This document shows, piece by piece, positions 34,170 to 46,599 of a stretch of 64,000 nt of DNA (its first letter is position 1; every line of letters starts with the position of its first letter). The translations under genes and the position numbers were made by a program. A model generated the notes under the pieces. It was not told the origin of the DNA and searched no databases. It worked only from the letters and a program-made list of their open reading frames with translations. Location: assembly GCF_037975245.1 (NCBI RefSeq), contig NC_092568.1:17007001-17071000 (forward strand), written 5' to 3'. Origin of the DNA: Apostichopus japonicus (lineage: Eukaryota; Echinodermata; Holothuroidea; Aspidochirotida; Stichopodidae).

Positions 34170-36785
34170 TTATACACGATTAAAATTCTTTTTCTCTTTC
34201 AGCAGTCGACGATGGAGTCTTGATATATTAATTCAACCATATAATTTACTAGCCGATGTGGTGGCCGATGCTATTCAGGGTGACGAAAGACTCATTCCTT
34301 GTCGGTCGTGTAAATCGTGGCTAGGGTTCAAGACAGACCTCTGGCGATAATACCTCAGGTTGTGGCATGGTGCTTTTTTGTGGCCTAGGATCCCGTACCA
34401 TGTCTCCCTTGTTGTCACAAAAGAACCCGGGAGGATGCGCAGAGGGTCGGTGAACTTCGACCAGAAGCGTACTAGGTGGCGTGCGTGAATCCTTGCCTTT
34501 GGCCAGAGGTGGTGACATCTCTGCGACCGGCATGCTTGCAGCCACCGTCCACTGAATACGTGGCCTGATGAGGCGTTATTCTCCTAAAAGTGAATCTACG
34601 GATGCCTTTAAAAGCCATAATTATTTTATATTAAAAAACACCCTGTTTCAAACTAGCGCCATCGAATTACTAAAAAGCCGTTCTATTCTTGTCACTCTGA
34701 AGGTGGAATGAATTTTATTGTAATAGGTCATTTGCGGTAAGCCAAGCAAAACATTCAAGCAGTAATGCAGTCACAAGGGTTTGCAGGAACTTAATTAAAC
34801 TCATTGTTTGACATAAATATGTTGGCAAAGATTTACACTACCTTCACCAAAGCAAGCATTTTATTCGTTGCAGTGTCAGAGACATACAAGCCAGCAAGAC
34901 CATGAGATAAAATTTTAACAAACATAGAATTCAATCTACATCACTTTTGCAAGAAAGCAAAAGTGTCAATATTGTCCCATTCTAAGCCACAGTGTTGTAG
35001 CAAATTCTCATACCGGATAGTAGGTAGTTTCGGAAACAGTGATTCTGAAGAACTTTGTTTGAGATTCACGAAAAAATAACCCGGATTATTTTTTGATAAC
35101 TTCAGGAAAAAAATTAACTTTGATATGCCGTGGACCGTTAAAAACCACTGCTCTCAGTTTAGCTAGGATTGTATTCCTAAAACACAATTACTTATTTTTT
35201 GTTTGTTTTTGGAATGACCCTTTAAACAGTTGAGGTTCATTAGTTATAATGACTGGACCTTTTAGTTTAGTACACAGCCCATCGGACTAGTTCCTCGGTT
35301 GCACTACAAAACTCAATGGGAAAAATTAAGATGCAAATATATGGTCTCAAATGACATGTTTATAATTATTACAAATTTATTAAGGACAAATGGTGTTAAA
35401 TGCCATCCAAGGGTGCTCTGTTGCTTATATGAAGTTTAACGAACGTATTCTGGTTAACATCAAAACCAACGGATTAACATTAACTATAAGAACTACAATG
35501 AGGAGCCGACGTCACCATCAAGTATAAGCCTAAACGAATATTCCAGAAATAAGTAACTTTAACGAAACCTATCTTGAAAAATACTGGAATAGCTACAGAA
35601 ACATTATTGGACTCAAAGTTGTCTGTTTTTTTTTATTATAACATATCAAAACTAAAATTATGCCTTATTCATTACTAAATTGAGTTATAATGTTACAGCA
35701 AAATATATCTGTCGATCATTCTTCCATGATTGAATACCGGGGATACTTTTAAGAAAAGTCACCCAGGAAAGAACCTGGGCACGAAAACCAAACCACCGAA
35801 CGTCCGATCCGCTCTCAACCCCAATCCCCTTGCATCGAGACTGTGCCTGACATTGTGTGATTATCGTCAGTTGTGTATCACAATTCTCCCCGAAAGGGCA
35901 CAAATACTACACATGATCTTCGGGGATGCCTTCAACTCTTCGGTCGATCTGTTCGTTGTACACGTCTCATGATAAAACTAGTTTGATCTCGGAAGAATTT
36001 TATCCGATTCCTTGTTCTTTATTCTATTTGTTTTACAGTCAATGGACTACATTCGGATGAACAATGAACAGATGAAGAAAACTGCCATTACTGGAATACC
36101 AAGTAGTCCCCGTTATGTCCAGCACGTAACACACTAATGGATTTTATCGATACTCATTGACGAACCACATCTTCCTTATTCGAAACAAGTTTATAACAAT
36201 AGAGAGAGAGAGAGATTAATGCCATGCAAGTGGTGCATTTGCTTTCATACTACTGGAACCTGTACGACAAGTTGTTTACGTTATGTGAGCCGTCCAGAAT
36301 TCACAGTGGTCGTTCAGCGTTTAACCGGCTTTCGGTAACACGTATCAAGCATTCAATTATTGATGACTATATAACGACGAAAAGACATTAAGCACATGGA
36401 CATTAATATCCTCTTACTTGAGATACGTATGTGAGGCTCATTTGTATCCATTATTACCATTTGCTGAAAAATAGACATTGCTTGCATTGTTTTTTCGCAA
36501 ACTGGAAAACCAAACTCGACCTCTTCGAGAAAACTTAACGTCCCTGAAATGCACCGTATAATGGCATCAGGCTCGGTAGGACCAGGAACGATTATATAAG
36601 AAAACCCCTTTCATGGGTTCCAAGTGAGAAAAATAGAAGACTGAAAATTAAATTCGTTGACAATTCGTTACTTGTTAGTGGATAGATCCAGGTATGTTTT
36701 TGTATTACCCTGTTTGGTAAAAGCAACGCAAACCTTGTCACGATGTGGTTCCAAGCGGTACCATTATCTGGCAACATGACTTAAA
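34170..36785. other. Non-coding block of unit 1, right part
   Basis: No supported gene. The segment 34,254-34,560 contains an open minus frame of 74 codons (rich in Pro and Ser). Its unit-2 counterpart is frameshifted at about 50,930, which argues against a protein. The rest is AT-rich and nearly identical to 50,646-53,228. A small GA tract lies near 36,201 and an AT run near 36,850. Confidence 0.5.
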
Positions 36786-37722
36786 GCCCCCATGGAAAAC
36801 CTAGTGCCCCCCGAGTGCCCCCCCATCTGAGATTTGGGTTGGTAAAAATATATATATATATTTTGTTATATTCAACTCCCATCATCTGAGTTGGTTTTTC
36901 ATAAGGACAAAGAAGCACAGTAATTCGTATTTTCTTCAAATTAATGAGCTGCGAAAAATGGGTGAGAGTGTTTGTCTGCTGTCTGTGTGTGTCTTTTACC
37001 TCTCGTAAATTGGATGCCTGTGAAATGCCGAAAATCCGGACCTGTTGTGAGAAGGGAGGGTACTGCAGTATGTTGCCTTGGTCTGAGGTTGACAGGTTAG
37101 GAGCTGACGAAATGTGAGAATGTGAGGGTCCGCAGGCACCATACTTGCCTATATTTGTGGACCCATATATTAACCCTGTTGTGTAGGGGGTGCAGAGGTC
37201 ATTTGAGGTCAGATGCTTGTAGGAAGAAATGGCGAATGTTCACACCTGCATACTGAGCCATACTCGATGTGTGATCAAACTTTGGATTGCATGGTGAGAT
37301 CACGATAGGAGCCAATAACGATGCTGGAACCTGTTACATCTTATGGGAGAAAACGAGAAGGACAAGAAAGGAGTCGGGGGTCATGCACACATTAATTCAA
37401 TAAATGTAGGTTCTATTGATAGGGTTAGGCATAATATCGACAGCATGTGGTTCATATCCTCTGCAAAATTCTGCGTGTTGTTAAAATCATTACCTCAAAA
37501 ATAGCAATTTCTGGAGATATCTTCAGATCGAATTTAGCATCAAATGTGGCACCATTTTGCATCTAGCCCATCATCCGTATGCGAACATTTTCCAAAGGGG
37601 ACACCCCCTCCCCTTAGACCCCTCCCCCAGGACGGCGATCCGTATCCACCTAAGTGCCCCCCATCAAATGCTGGTGCCCCCTGTGCCCCCCCCCCAGACT
37701 GAAAAGTCTGGTGACGCCACTG
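36786..37722. mobile_element. hAT-type element, left end deleted, unit 1
   Basis: The right terminus GTGACGCCACTG and the following 8 bp TTTACATC match the complete element at 54,562-55,548. The left terminus and its flank are missing because a deletion joins host sequence at about 36,780 to the element interior. Internal sequence carries C-runs and no transposase. Confidence 0.8.
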
Positions 37723-37730
37723 TTTACATC

Positions 37731-38700
37731 AGCCATGTATTTTAATATTTTAATACATTATTACTTTTATATGTCAGTATAATATATACATGCAAAGAAT
37801 ACGAGCAGAGTTGCTTCTATACTCAATGTGTTCTATAACCTCAAATAAGTTGCTGTTCCTATCGTAAATATGATACGTGAAGGTTAGAATTGACTTCAGG
37901 ACATACTAACAAAGATTTTAATAGAGCCATTTTATTCTAGATTATTTCATTTCTAAGGTTTACTCAAAGTAAGATTGCATTGGATGTTTCACAAAATACA
38001 TATAATGAACAACAGAAAACTGACTATTAAAATAATAAGGAAAGTGGAAAAGAGCCAAGAACGGTTTGGGCTAAAATAGAACTTCAACGGGGGATCTCAT
38101 GGTTTATACCATGAGCTCATTGCCGTGCACCCTATTTCAAAGCTGTGGGAGGGGAATGGAGCGAAGGGCAAATTGCCAATTACCCTCGAATTGTTTAGGT
38201 ATAGGCTTGAACCTAGATGAATCAAACATGTTATAAAGTTAGGGTGTGGCTGTGAGGTGGATTGATGATTGCATTTACCATGCAAGATTTATATGTCAAA
38301 TGGTGCATTCTGAGGTGTATTTAGACATAAATTAGGACATCTACAGACACCAGTAATGTGTGTATCACTAAGGTGGATATAAATACCAAGCTCAAAATGC
38401 ATCCAAGATATATTTTTGGAGCATTTGTGGTTACAAGGTTTTAATACTTTGACCTCCATTGACCTCAGATTACCTTTGACTTCGACAAGAAAAAGAGATC
38501 ATGAAGTAACTAAGGTTGATCCAGCTACTAAGTATCAAGTTAATCTGAGCTATAAATATGGAGATGTCATGTTTACGAGGTTTCCATACTGACTTTCTTT
38601 GACCTAAAAATTCCGAGATTCTTATATTATTAATGTGATATATATGTAATTAAGGAGAACAATAAGAAGTATCAAGTTTCTCAAACCTGATGCCTTACAC
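37731..38700. other. Non-coding spacer of unit 1
   Basis: No gene. It contains a cluster of nuclear-receptor-like half-sites (TGACCT at 38,450 and 38,460, with related TTACCTTTGAC and CTTTGACCT nearby) that also appears at 56,540-56,580 and 56,690. Confidence 0.5.
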
Positions 38701-39377
38701 CAGGGCAGGATTTAGCTTGTGGGGGACCCGAGGCCAGAATAATTTTGGGCCCTTTCATGATTAGGCCCACTATCTAAGCGTAGCGTCACTGCAGGTCGGC
38801 GCGTAGCGCACGAAAATTTTGGCAGAAAATGCTTCCCAGATCGCTGGAAATGGCACTTCCCAGGCCTTTCAGGTTGCATCTAAACATTTTCAATTTTGAA
38901 ATCTCATGTTCTGGAAATTGACTATTGTCACAATTAATACGTAAATTTCGTTTTTCTAATGCCCCTCCAGGAATCAATATTCCGTTTTCCGTAGGAATCA
39001 CATGATCGGTGGTTGATAGCTAAAACGTCATCCAAATATCTAAAGGAATGCCAATTTTTTTTGCAAAACCGACAGAATTTACATTTGTTAACACTGAATT
39101 AATGGGGTTTGTGGTGTCACATGTGTGACAAGTTACGCAAATGCCGTAGAATAAAGACCGGGCATCCTTATAGGTCCCATGTATTTAGGGAAAGACCACC
39201 TTTGTTCAGTGTGGAGTTTCGCACAAAGATCCGTATTTTACATGTCGACCATCGACGGACGTACGGAAAGGCATCTTATGCCTCCATTTTTTAGACACCC
39301 ACATGTGGGGGGGGGGGGGCTAAATGTGGGGTGTCCGGGCCTTGGTCCCGGTGGGGCCCGCCGTAAATCCGGCACTG
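38701..39377. mobile_element. hAT-type non-autonomous element, unit 1
   Basis: 677 bp with ends CAGGGCAGGATTTA and TAAATCCGGCACTG, imperfect inverted repeats. Flanks CCTTACAC and CTTTACAT are a decayed 8-bp target duplication. The interior shares CACTATCTAAGCG with TAGCG/GAGCG repeats and AAAATTTTGG with the elements at 23,331-24,660, so it belongs to the same family. Confidence 0.75.
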
Positions 39378-39385
39378 CTTTACAT

Positions 39386-40659
39386 GGTGACAGAGAATTA
39401 GTGAAAAGTTCCTTTTTTACGACTGTTTGGGACAAGACTGGTAAAAGCTTACCTTTATAAATCTGTACAAGTATGGTGGTATGTAGAAATATTTGATTTA
39501 TGCTCAAATCTTACAAGTCATACGTCAATCACAACACTATATATGTGAAATATCAAGTGTGGTAAACATGGAGTTCTTGGTTTCCATTAGATGTTTCAGT
39601 CTTCTAATATGCATTGCCAAAGGTTTTAGCTGATACAAGAGATCTTATATGGAAATCCACTCTAGAATGAACATTCAAACTAAGCACATGAGGGCTCTAT
39701 AAATCAAGCCGAAATTATCCCATTCTAAGTAAGTCCTGTAAATAAAAAAATTAAAAAAATCTGCGAAACATCTGGCGCTGGGCATTTAAGGAGCTATGAA
39801 CATTTGATCATGTTTATGTTGATAACACTTTATATATTGTTTTAGAGTAGGTCGTTTTGAACAGGGAGTCATCCCTTACATTTGCTCCAGGAATGTGTGT
39901 CTCTTTGACATTCATGCATCCGCTGTCGATCCTCCTTGCATTCACCTACGTCTGCATGCCTGGTTACTTTATGTCCCTTTTTGCACGTGACTCGCCCAAA
40001 GTGGAAACCCGAACATCACGGGAGGCTTTATTCTATTCGTATTTTAATTTATGATTATGATTATGATTGTTATTGTTATTATTATTATTTTTGAAATCAA
40101 CTGGCTCAACTTTTATCTGAACAATATATATATATATACCTTCATTGGTGAATTAAAGCTCTCACCTTACTTAAAGACGTAAATACGATGGGTTTTAACG
40201 TTTTTGAAAATGTATCTCATGTAAAGTTACTTTCCTAACTATACAAACTGAAGCCTCAAACCAATTTTATAGCTAAACTTGTGACTGATGTAAGTGGCCC
40301 TGTTGGTTTCTTTTTCATTTTCTGTTCTGCTTTTCAGACATATACGGCAATATTTTTTCGATCTGAGAAGCTTCGAATATTATATATGTGCGTTCCATTA
40401 GAAGTTTTGCTAATTTTAGTCCTAAAAGACAAACCTTTGCATGATTGCTGACTACAATATTGAAATAGAATAGAGTATAAATTCAGGCCTGTATACAGCT
40501 TTTCCAAGGGGGGGGGGGGGTCGATGTTATGAAAAGCGGTCCGTTTTAATGACTAACTCCGCTGGTTTCATGCCAAAGGCACGTGTATCGAGCGCCGAAG
40601 GTGCAAGCTACCCATAGGAGGTCTGGGATATGCTTCACCCCACCCCCGGAATATTCTTG
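39386..40659. other. Spacer at the end of unit 1
   Basis: No gene. AT-rich DNA with a short TA run near 40,125 and a poly-G run near 40,508. Near-identical to 57,482-58,725. An open frame of 65 codons at 39,857 (cysteine- and leucine-rich) is not kept in the same frame in unit 2. Confidence 0.5.
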
Positions 40660-41612
40660 ACGTCAAATGGTGCAAACGGACGCACTTTGCGTTTAAATAT
40701 AGTCTACAAAAGAAGTCTGAAATTCAAAAATTGTTAGTCCGACCGTTGAAGCATTTCACAATGGATGTTACAGACATTTATGGCGAAAAAGCTTTTCCGC
40801 TATAAAGATATGGAAGAAATATCGCATCAACAGGGAACGACTAAAAGAGTTGCAATGGTTAAGAACCAGTCGCGGACAAACGAAAGGATATATCATTATA
40901 ATCGTACTCTCTCCATGCGGCAAGTATACTCGGCAAATGTGACATACCACACACAATACGATATGATATAATACAAAGGTAATACATAGTCTATAGCTGA
41001 ATATGACACTCTACATGTCCATCTGACCCATGTTCTGATCCCCCAGTCAGTGTCCAACAAGATTTGATACAGTAGGAGTAGCGGGCAGCCTGTAAATTAA
41101 GATTGAATTGATTTCTGGAAGATCATTCAAGTTACAGCCTGGTTGTTGCCAACCCTGGTTGACAGACTGTAACTTCAATTTCATCAAAATATCTTTATCA
41201 AAATGTTTTTATTTTGAACGCCATATGAGACATTATTAAAAGCCAAAATAGGCTCATCACACAGCTACTACTGTACTATCCGAAGCGGACCATAACGGAT
41301 ACTGCTCCGGGGGGGGGGGGGGTGCGGGAGGCTGGTCCCAGTTAGAGCTTCACTCCCCCAGAAATGCTTAGATGGTTAACAGGTTAATGTTTAACAATTG
41401 AGAAAGAAGAAAAGACAATCGAAAGAGGTTGAATTATGGTATTACTATATCTCTGTTTTTATTTAAAACAAATAATATTCGAATACCAATTGGTAAAGAT
41501 GATGTAACCAACAAGTACTGATTATATACAAAAGTCTAGCATACTAATAAAGTATATGCAGTCTTTAATGTATAATGTATATAACAGTGTACAGAGACAG
41601 CAATGGATTCTT

Positions 41613-42636
41613 TTATTTGGCGTAGTAGATGAAGAATCCCTTGGAATTAAATGCAATCATTTTCTTTCTACGAAAAATCAAGACCACGACGACAACTCTC
41701 AAGATTGGCATCAAATAGTAGTCGTCCATTATTTCCAAGATACCCTCAAGTTTAGCGACATCATTCCAGAGGAGATCAAATATATCACCATCGGGAGAGA
41801 AAGTGAATGGTGTCAGCTGTGGGTCTACTCGGAGCCTTGTGTTGGTGTCATCGCGCTGGCAAAATCCATTCTCTGGCAGATGATAGTTGTATTCATCGCC
41901 ATGAGACAGAGGTACGCAGACACGATCGCAGTAACCAGGAGTGACGTCATACATCAGGAATGATGATACCAGCTCAAAGAAGTGGTAAAGGTAGTAGGTC
42001 ATGACGTCATAAAAATCAAAGAACAACATGTCCAGTGTTGACCATTCATCTTGGATCTCGTCGAGGTCAAGGTTAAATGATTCTTGACCATCCAAGGTAG
42101 GAGTGAGTTCTTTCAGATCCTCGGACTGGTCAGACTCGTCAGCATCGTCACAGTAGCCATAGTACATACATGGACTGGTGACGAAATAGTTTTCATCCAT
42201 AACATCTTCGAGTTCATAGGAACCTGAAATGAAGGAAAGAATGGACACTGAGATTAAATTAGTTTATAAAAGAAAACTTTAAGGTAGTCAAATATGAAAC
42301 AAAAACACGGATATGTTTTGAAGATCGAGAACATATCCATAGTCATTTTTTTTCTTAGCTAGTTTGCCAACTGGTTAAGGCTTACTATAAATAATTGCTG
42401 ACCCTCTTCCACCGTGCAATGCATCATATACAACACATCAACACAGCGGCCAACTCCCTTATTCCCTATCCTACTGGCAACGCCTAACTAACAACAACGC
42501 TAAATCTTCGTCCAGGAATAACGGCGAAGGAATAAAATTTAAAGCGAAAATACTTACCAAAAGAGTCAATCGAGATGAAAGCATATAATAAGCACAGTAT
42601 CAGAAGATACTTGCAGTTGAAAGTGGCAAGAGGCAT
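41613..42636 (-). CDS. Unrecognised signal-peptide protein, copy 2, 229 aa
   Basis: Exon 1 is 42636-42558 and exon 2 is 42223-41613, with the same phase-1 intron as copy 1. The signal peptide differs slightly (LLILCLLYAFISIDSFG). Cysteines 45, 51, 129 and 148 are kept, and an extra Cys appears at 125 (PGYCDRVC). By eye, exon 2 differs from copy 1 at a little over 20 nucleotides, and most of these change the residue, clustering in the last third (for example HLLWIDVAKLAR against DLLWNDVAKLEG). No stop or frameshift has arisen, so the copy looks functional. Confidence 0.75.
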
Positions 42637-42933
42637 TGTAGTAAGATAGCAGCGAAAGCGAAACAAGTGTTGATGAAGATAAAGTTATCTAGCAACTGAT
42701 ATAACACTATAATTGTTGACGATTGTTAAAGATTTAACATTTGACACAATGACTGTGACGTCAATGTAGGAGCTGACTACTAATCGAGCGTTATTAGGAG
42801 ACCGAGTGCGCGCACTGACGCTACTTTTCGAACGCACGTTAGCACAATCGCGCTCTCCTCTTTAATAGACGTCTTCTTCGGCTTGTTCCGTTATTTTGAT
42901 GATGTACGTGAAGTACATAAGTATACACACGTC
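42637..42933 (-). promoter_or_regulatory. Conserved upstream region of copy 2 with CRE
   Basis: TGACGTCA at 42756-42763, again about 120 bp before the ATG, followed by the GTGCGCGCAC palindrome and CpG-rich tract. A few point changes relative to copy 1 lie outside these motifs. Confidence 0.5.
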
Positions 42934-43360
42934 TTATTGTTTATGTATAATTAATAAACAATAAATAAACTCGACACGATCTATAGTATGAGGCCTATTT
43001 AAGATATCAATTAGGTATACACTGAGTGAAGGTTGAAAGGGGTTGATATAGGGTGAAAGGCAGTGGCGGACTAGCCGCACGGCCATTTGGGCAATTATTG
43101 TTTATCAAAAATCTTTGCCAATTAGCAGGATCGTTGGAATGGAACGATGGGAAAATATTTGGCTGAATTCCATATGGGACTTCACTTGCTTCTGAAAATA
43201 ACAATATGTGTAACATCCAGTACACGAGTGTAATGCAAACAATATTTAGTGACAATACTAAGTTCTTAGATTTATGATTTAGCAGTCGAGAAGTGGATGC
43301 CCAGTAAAATTAGTCAGGGGTTGGAACGTATTCATCCTCCTCCTCTGCCCCTAACCCATT

Positions 43361-44897
43361 CCTGCCTGTATACACTTATGTGCCGAGCTGTCCCTCCCCT
43401 ATTGCTGTATACACCTGTATGCCGAGTTGTCCTATCCCTATCCCTGTATACGCCTGTATACCGAGTTGTCCTACCCCTGTTCTTGTATACGCCTCTATGC
43501 TGAGTTGTCCCAACCCTATTCCTGTATTCCTGTATACGCCTTGAGTTGTCCCTCCATTGTTCCTGTATACGCCTTTATGCCGAGTTGCCTTCTCCCCTGT
43601 TCCTGTATACAGCTATAAGCCGAGTTGCCTTTCCTTGTTCCTGTATATCCCTATATGCCGAGTTGTCCCTCGCTTGTTCCTGTATATCGCTATATGCCGA
43701 GTTGCCTATTCCCCTGTTCCTGTATACGCCTATATGCCGAGTTGTCCCTCCCCCGTTTCTGTATACCCTTATATGCTAGTTGTCCCTCCATTGTTCCTGT
43801 ATACGCCTTTATGCAGATTTGTCCCTCCCCTGTTACTGTATACGCCTATATGCCGAGTTGTCCCTCGCTTGTCCCTGTATATCGCTATATGCCGAGTCGC
43901 ATATTCCCCTGTTCCTGTATACGCCTATATGCCGAGTTGTCCTTCCCCCGTTTCTGTATACCCTTATATGTTGAGTTGTCCCTACCTTGTTCCTGTATAC
44001 GCCTTTATGCCGAGTTGCCTCCTTCCCTGTTCCTGTATACACCTATAAGCCGAGTTGCCTTTCCCTTGTTCCTGTATATCCCTATATGCTGAGTTGTCCC
44101 TCGCTTGTCCCTGTATATCGCTATATGCCGAGTTGCCTTCTCCCCTGTTCCTGTATACCCCTATATGCTGAGTTATCCCTCTCTTGTTCCTGTATATCGC
44201 ATTATGCCGAGTTGCATATTTCCCTGTTCCTGTATACGCCTATATGCCGAGTTGTCCCTCCCTTGTTCCTGTATACACCTATATGATAGTTGTCCCTCGC
44301 TTGTCCCTGTATATCGCTATATGCCGAGTTGCCTATTCCCCTGTTCCTGTATATCGCTATATGCCGAGTTGCCTTCTCCCCTGTTCCTGTATACCCCTAT
44401 ATGCTGAGTTGTCCCTCTCTTGTTCCTGTATATCGCATTATGCCGAGTTGCCTATTTCCCTGTTCCTCTTTACGCCTATATGCCGAGTTGTCCATCCCTT
44501 GTTCCTGTATACCACTATATGCTGAGTTGTCCCTCTTTTCCCTGTATATCGCATTATGCCGAGTTGCCTATTTCCCTGTCCCTCTATACGCCTATATGCC
44601 GAGTTGCCTCTTCCCCGGTTCCTGTATACGCCTTTATGCCGAGTTGCCTATTCCGCTGTTCCTGTATACGCCTATATGCCGAGTTGTCCCTCCCGTGTTC
44701 CTGTATACCCCTATATGCCGAGTTGCCTACTCCCGTTTCCTGTATACGCCTATGTACTGAGTTTTCCCTCCCCTGTTCCTGTATACGCCTTTATGCCGAG
44801 TTGTCCCTCCCTGTTCTTTTATAGGCCAATATGCTGAGTTGCCTTCTCCCCTGTTGCTGTATACGCCTATATGCCGAGTTGTTCCTCCCATATTCCT
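43361..44897. repeat. 39/40-bp minisatellite, array 2, about 39 copies
   Basis: Same unit as array 1. The left end begins with diverged units (TGCCTGTATACACTTATGTG) that array 1 lacks; the right end passes into the same CATATTCCTGCAGCTTTCTT flank. Mixed 39- and 40-bp units shift frame, yet every forward frame stays open. Confidence 0.95.
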
Positions 44898-46457
44898 GCA
44901 GCTTTCTTTAGCAAACACATTAATTGCAAGACAATGTGTCTTCTCCAAACTAGGAACGAAATTGACTCTTCTTGTTCAGCTCCGGGGTACGTGTCTGCCG
45001 TTTGTTAAGCACTTAGAAGGCATATTACTATTATAACTTATTATCTTGTCAATCATACCAATATAGTTATTTTCAGAACAAGTAGGTTTAAACTAAAGTC
45101 GATACTCCCAAATCAGAGAATGGTTTTGCACTTGGATGAATGACCAGCAAAACTAATCATTTATTATTCTAGCCATATGAACGTATCCTAATATAGTAAA
45201 ATGCAACGCTTGATATATCTTGTACCACACCGACTTGTAAAGAACGTTGCCACGCATTTTAAACCACCGATATCCAAGTAATGATTTAATGGATGATATA
45301 CTTAGTATAAATCTGAGTATGTTGTAAACACTCTTTGACAAAAGTACTCTTAATCCAGGTTTTTATTTCTTTGACTCTATTTTTTGTTTCATTCTGTTGA
45401 GAATTGGCCCCTCGTAAAAAATTCTCAGGCTCTTGAATAAAGTGGCTAAACTACTAAGTCCATCGAGCAGACTATTAGATCAGTTATTCAGATCAGGCAG
45501 TAGCCACACCAGTCAGATGCATTACAAAATTCATTACGAGAATAAGACTTCTATATATCATGACCTCAGATAACATGTTTGCAATGCATTGCATAGCAAG
45601 TTCTTTTACCTGATTACACAATCGCTTTCAAGACTTTTGAGAAAACCAAGATAATGTTGTAATCTGCTCTTTTGGGTGACCGTTGAGCTTTGACACAATG
45701 TCGTCACCACATTCCCAAACCCTGATATGGAAAGAAAGGGAACTTGACCTCGGGTCAGTTGTGATTAATGATCCCGTCATAATGATTGGATTTAATCAGT
45801 TCTCTTAATACTTTGCATAAATCATTCTATATAGTCGAAAAAATATCTGCCCTATGTCGAACCGTGTCCTCAGAAGAAATTTCCATATCATAAGAGTATA
45901 CATAATTTCATATTTACATTAATGCTGTCATAAATATTTGCATGTCTATTTAAAGGTCGAGAACTCGTTGTATGTACTTCCACAATGTAGTAGTATAAGG
46001 CATGACATAGGATGGTAGTAGTCGTAAAGTGAATTCTGTATAGGCCTATAATATGACGGGGGTTCTGTGTGTCTTGTTTGACTATAGCTCTTCAAGAAAT
46101 ACGTGAGGGGAAAATGTTTTTGTCATGATCATGGAAAGACAATATGTAGTAAGGAACCAAGTTTCATGAGATAAACATTCCTTCTTTTTTTTTAAATATA
46201 CTTTCTTATTCTTATCTTGCAAACGTATATGTAGATAGAATAAATATGGCATATTAGTTCTAATTTATCTCGGGACACGATTTAGATTAATCAATTTTTT
46301 TCGGCGGTTATATTTTTGGTCAAAATAATAATCTAGGTTTGTAAGTCAATCATCTTGAAGAGAGGCCAAACGGAGCGTGATTTGGAAAGAAGGAAGGACA
46401 GTTGTTAAATGGGTAAAGCATTACCCGTCTTGGCCTTTTAGCTAAAGTCAGGTTTAG

Positions 46458-46458
<1 letters not shown>
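44898..46458. other. Non-coding block of unit 2, left part
   Basis: No gene. Near-identical to 29,871-31,478 apart from small insertions and the absence of the 31,367 palindrome. Confidence 0.55.

Positions 46459-46537
<79 letters not shown>
46459..46537. repeat. (TA)n microsatellite
   Basis: TA tract with TG interruptions at the position where unit 1 has only a short ATATATAAATATATAA run near 31,480, so it expanded after duplication. Confidence 0.95.
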
Positions 46538-46599
46538 AGTCAGTAAGTTTAGACAACATATTTTTATAAGTCTATTGACGTATGAAGTGAGCGTGACAC

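Larger units (their letters stand above)
26471..40659. repeat. Segmental duplication unit 1, about 14.2 kb
   Basis: The unit starts at an anchor ACGTCAAATGGTGCAA, which recurs at 40,660 and (as ACGTCAAACGGTGCAA) at 58,726. The order inside is: short spacer, secreted-protein gene, CRE promoter, 39/40-bp minisatellite, non-coding block with inverted-repeat element and tRNA-like relic, truncated hAT element, intact hAT element and spacer. Most blocks are near-identical to unit 2 over hundreds of bases, so the duplication is recent. Compared with unit 2 it lacks the internal 1.4-kb duplication and the 53,229-54,600 segment. Confidence 0.9.

Noticed and set aside
34321..34545. Pro/Ser-rich minus frame in unit 1 and its longer version at 50,709
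   Set aside because: The two are related by a frameshift, so no common protein is maintained.
39857..40054. 65-codon Cys/Leu-rich frame
   Set aside because: The unit-2 copy at 57,957 is open in a different frame with a different peptide, so it is not a conserved gene.
41556..41963. 135-codon + strand frames at 41,556 and 59,618
   Set aside because: They are antisense shadows of the signal-peptide gene exon. Copy 1 has only a shorter version, and there are no splice sites or signal sequence.
43007..43255. Minus-strand frame with an apparent signal peptide, also at 61,348
   Set aside because: The hydrophobic start is intergenic sequence and the rest crosses a hAT-like terminus (CAGTGGCGGACTAGCC). 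Copy 1 lacks the first part because of a deletion.
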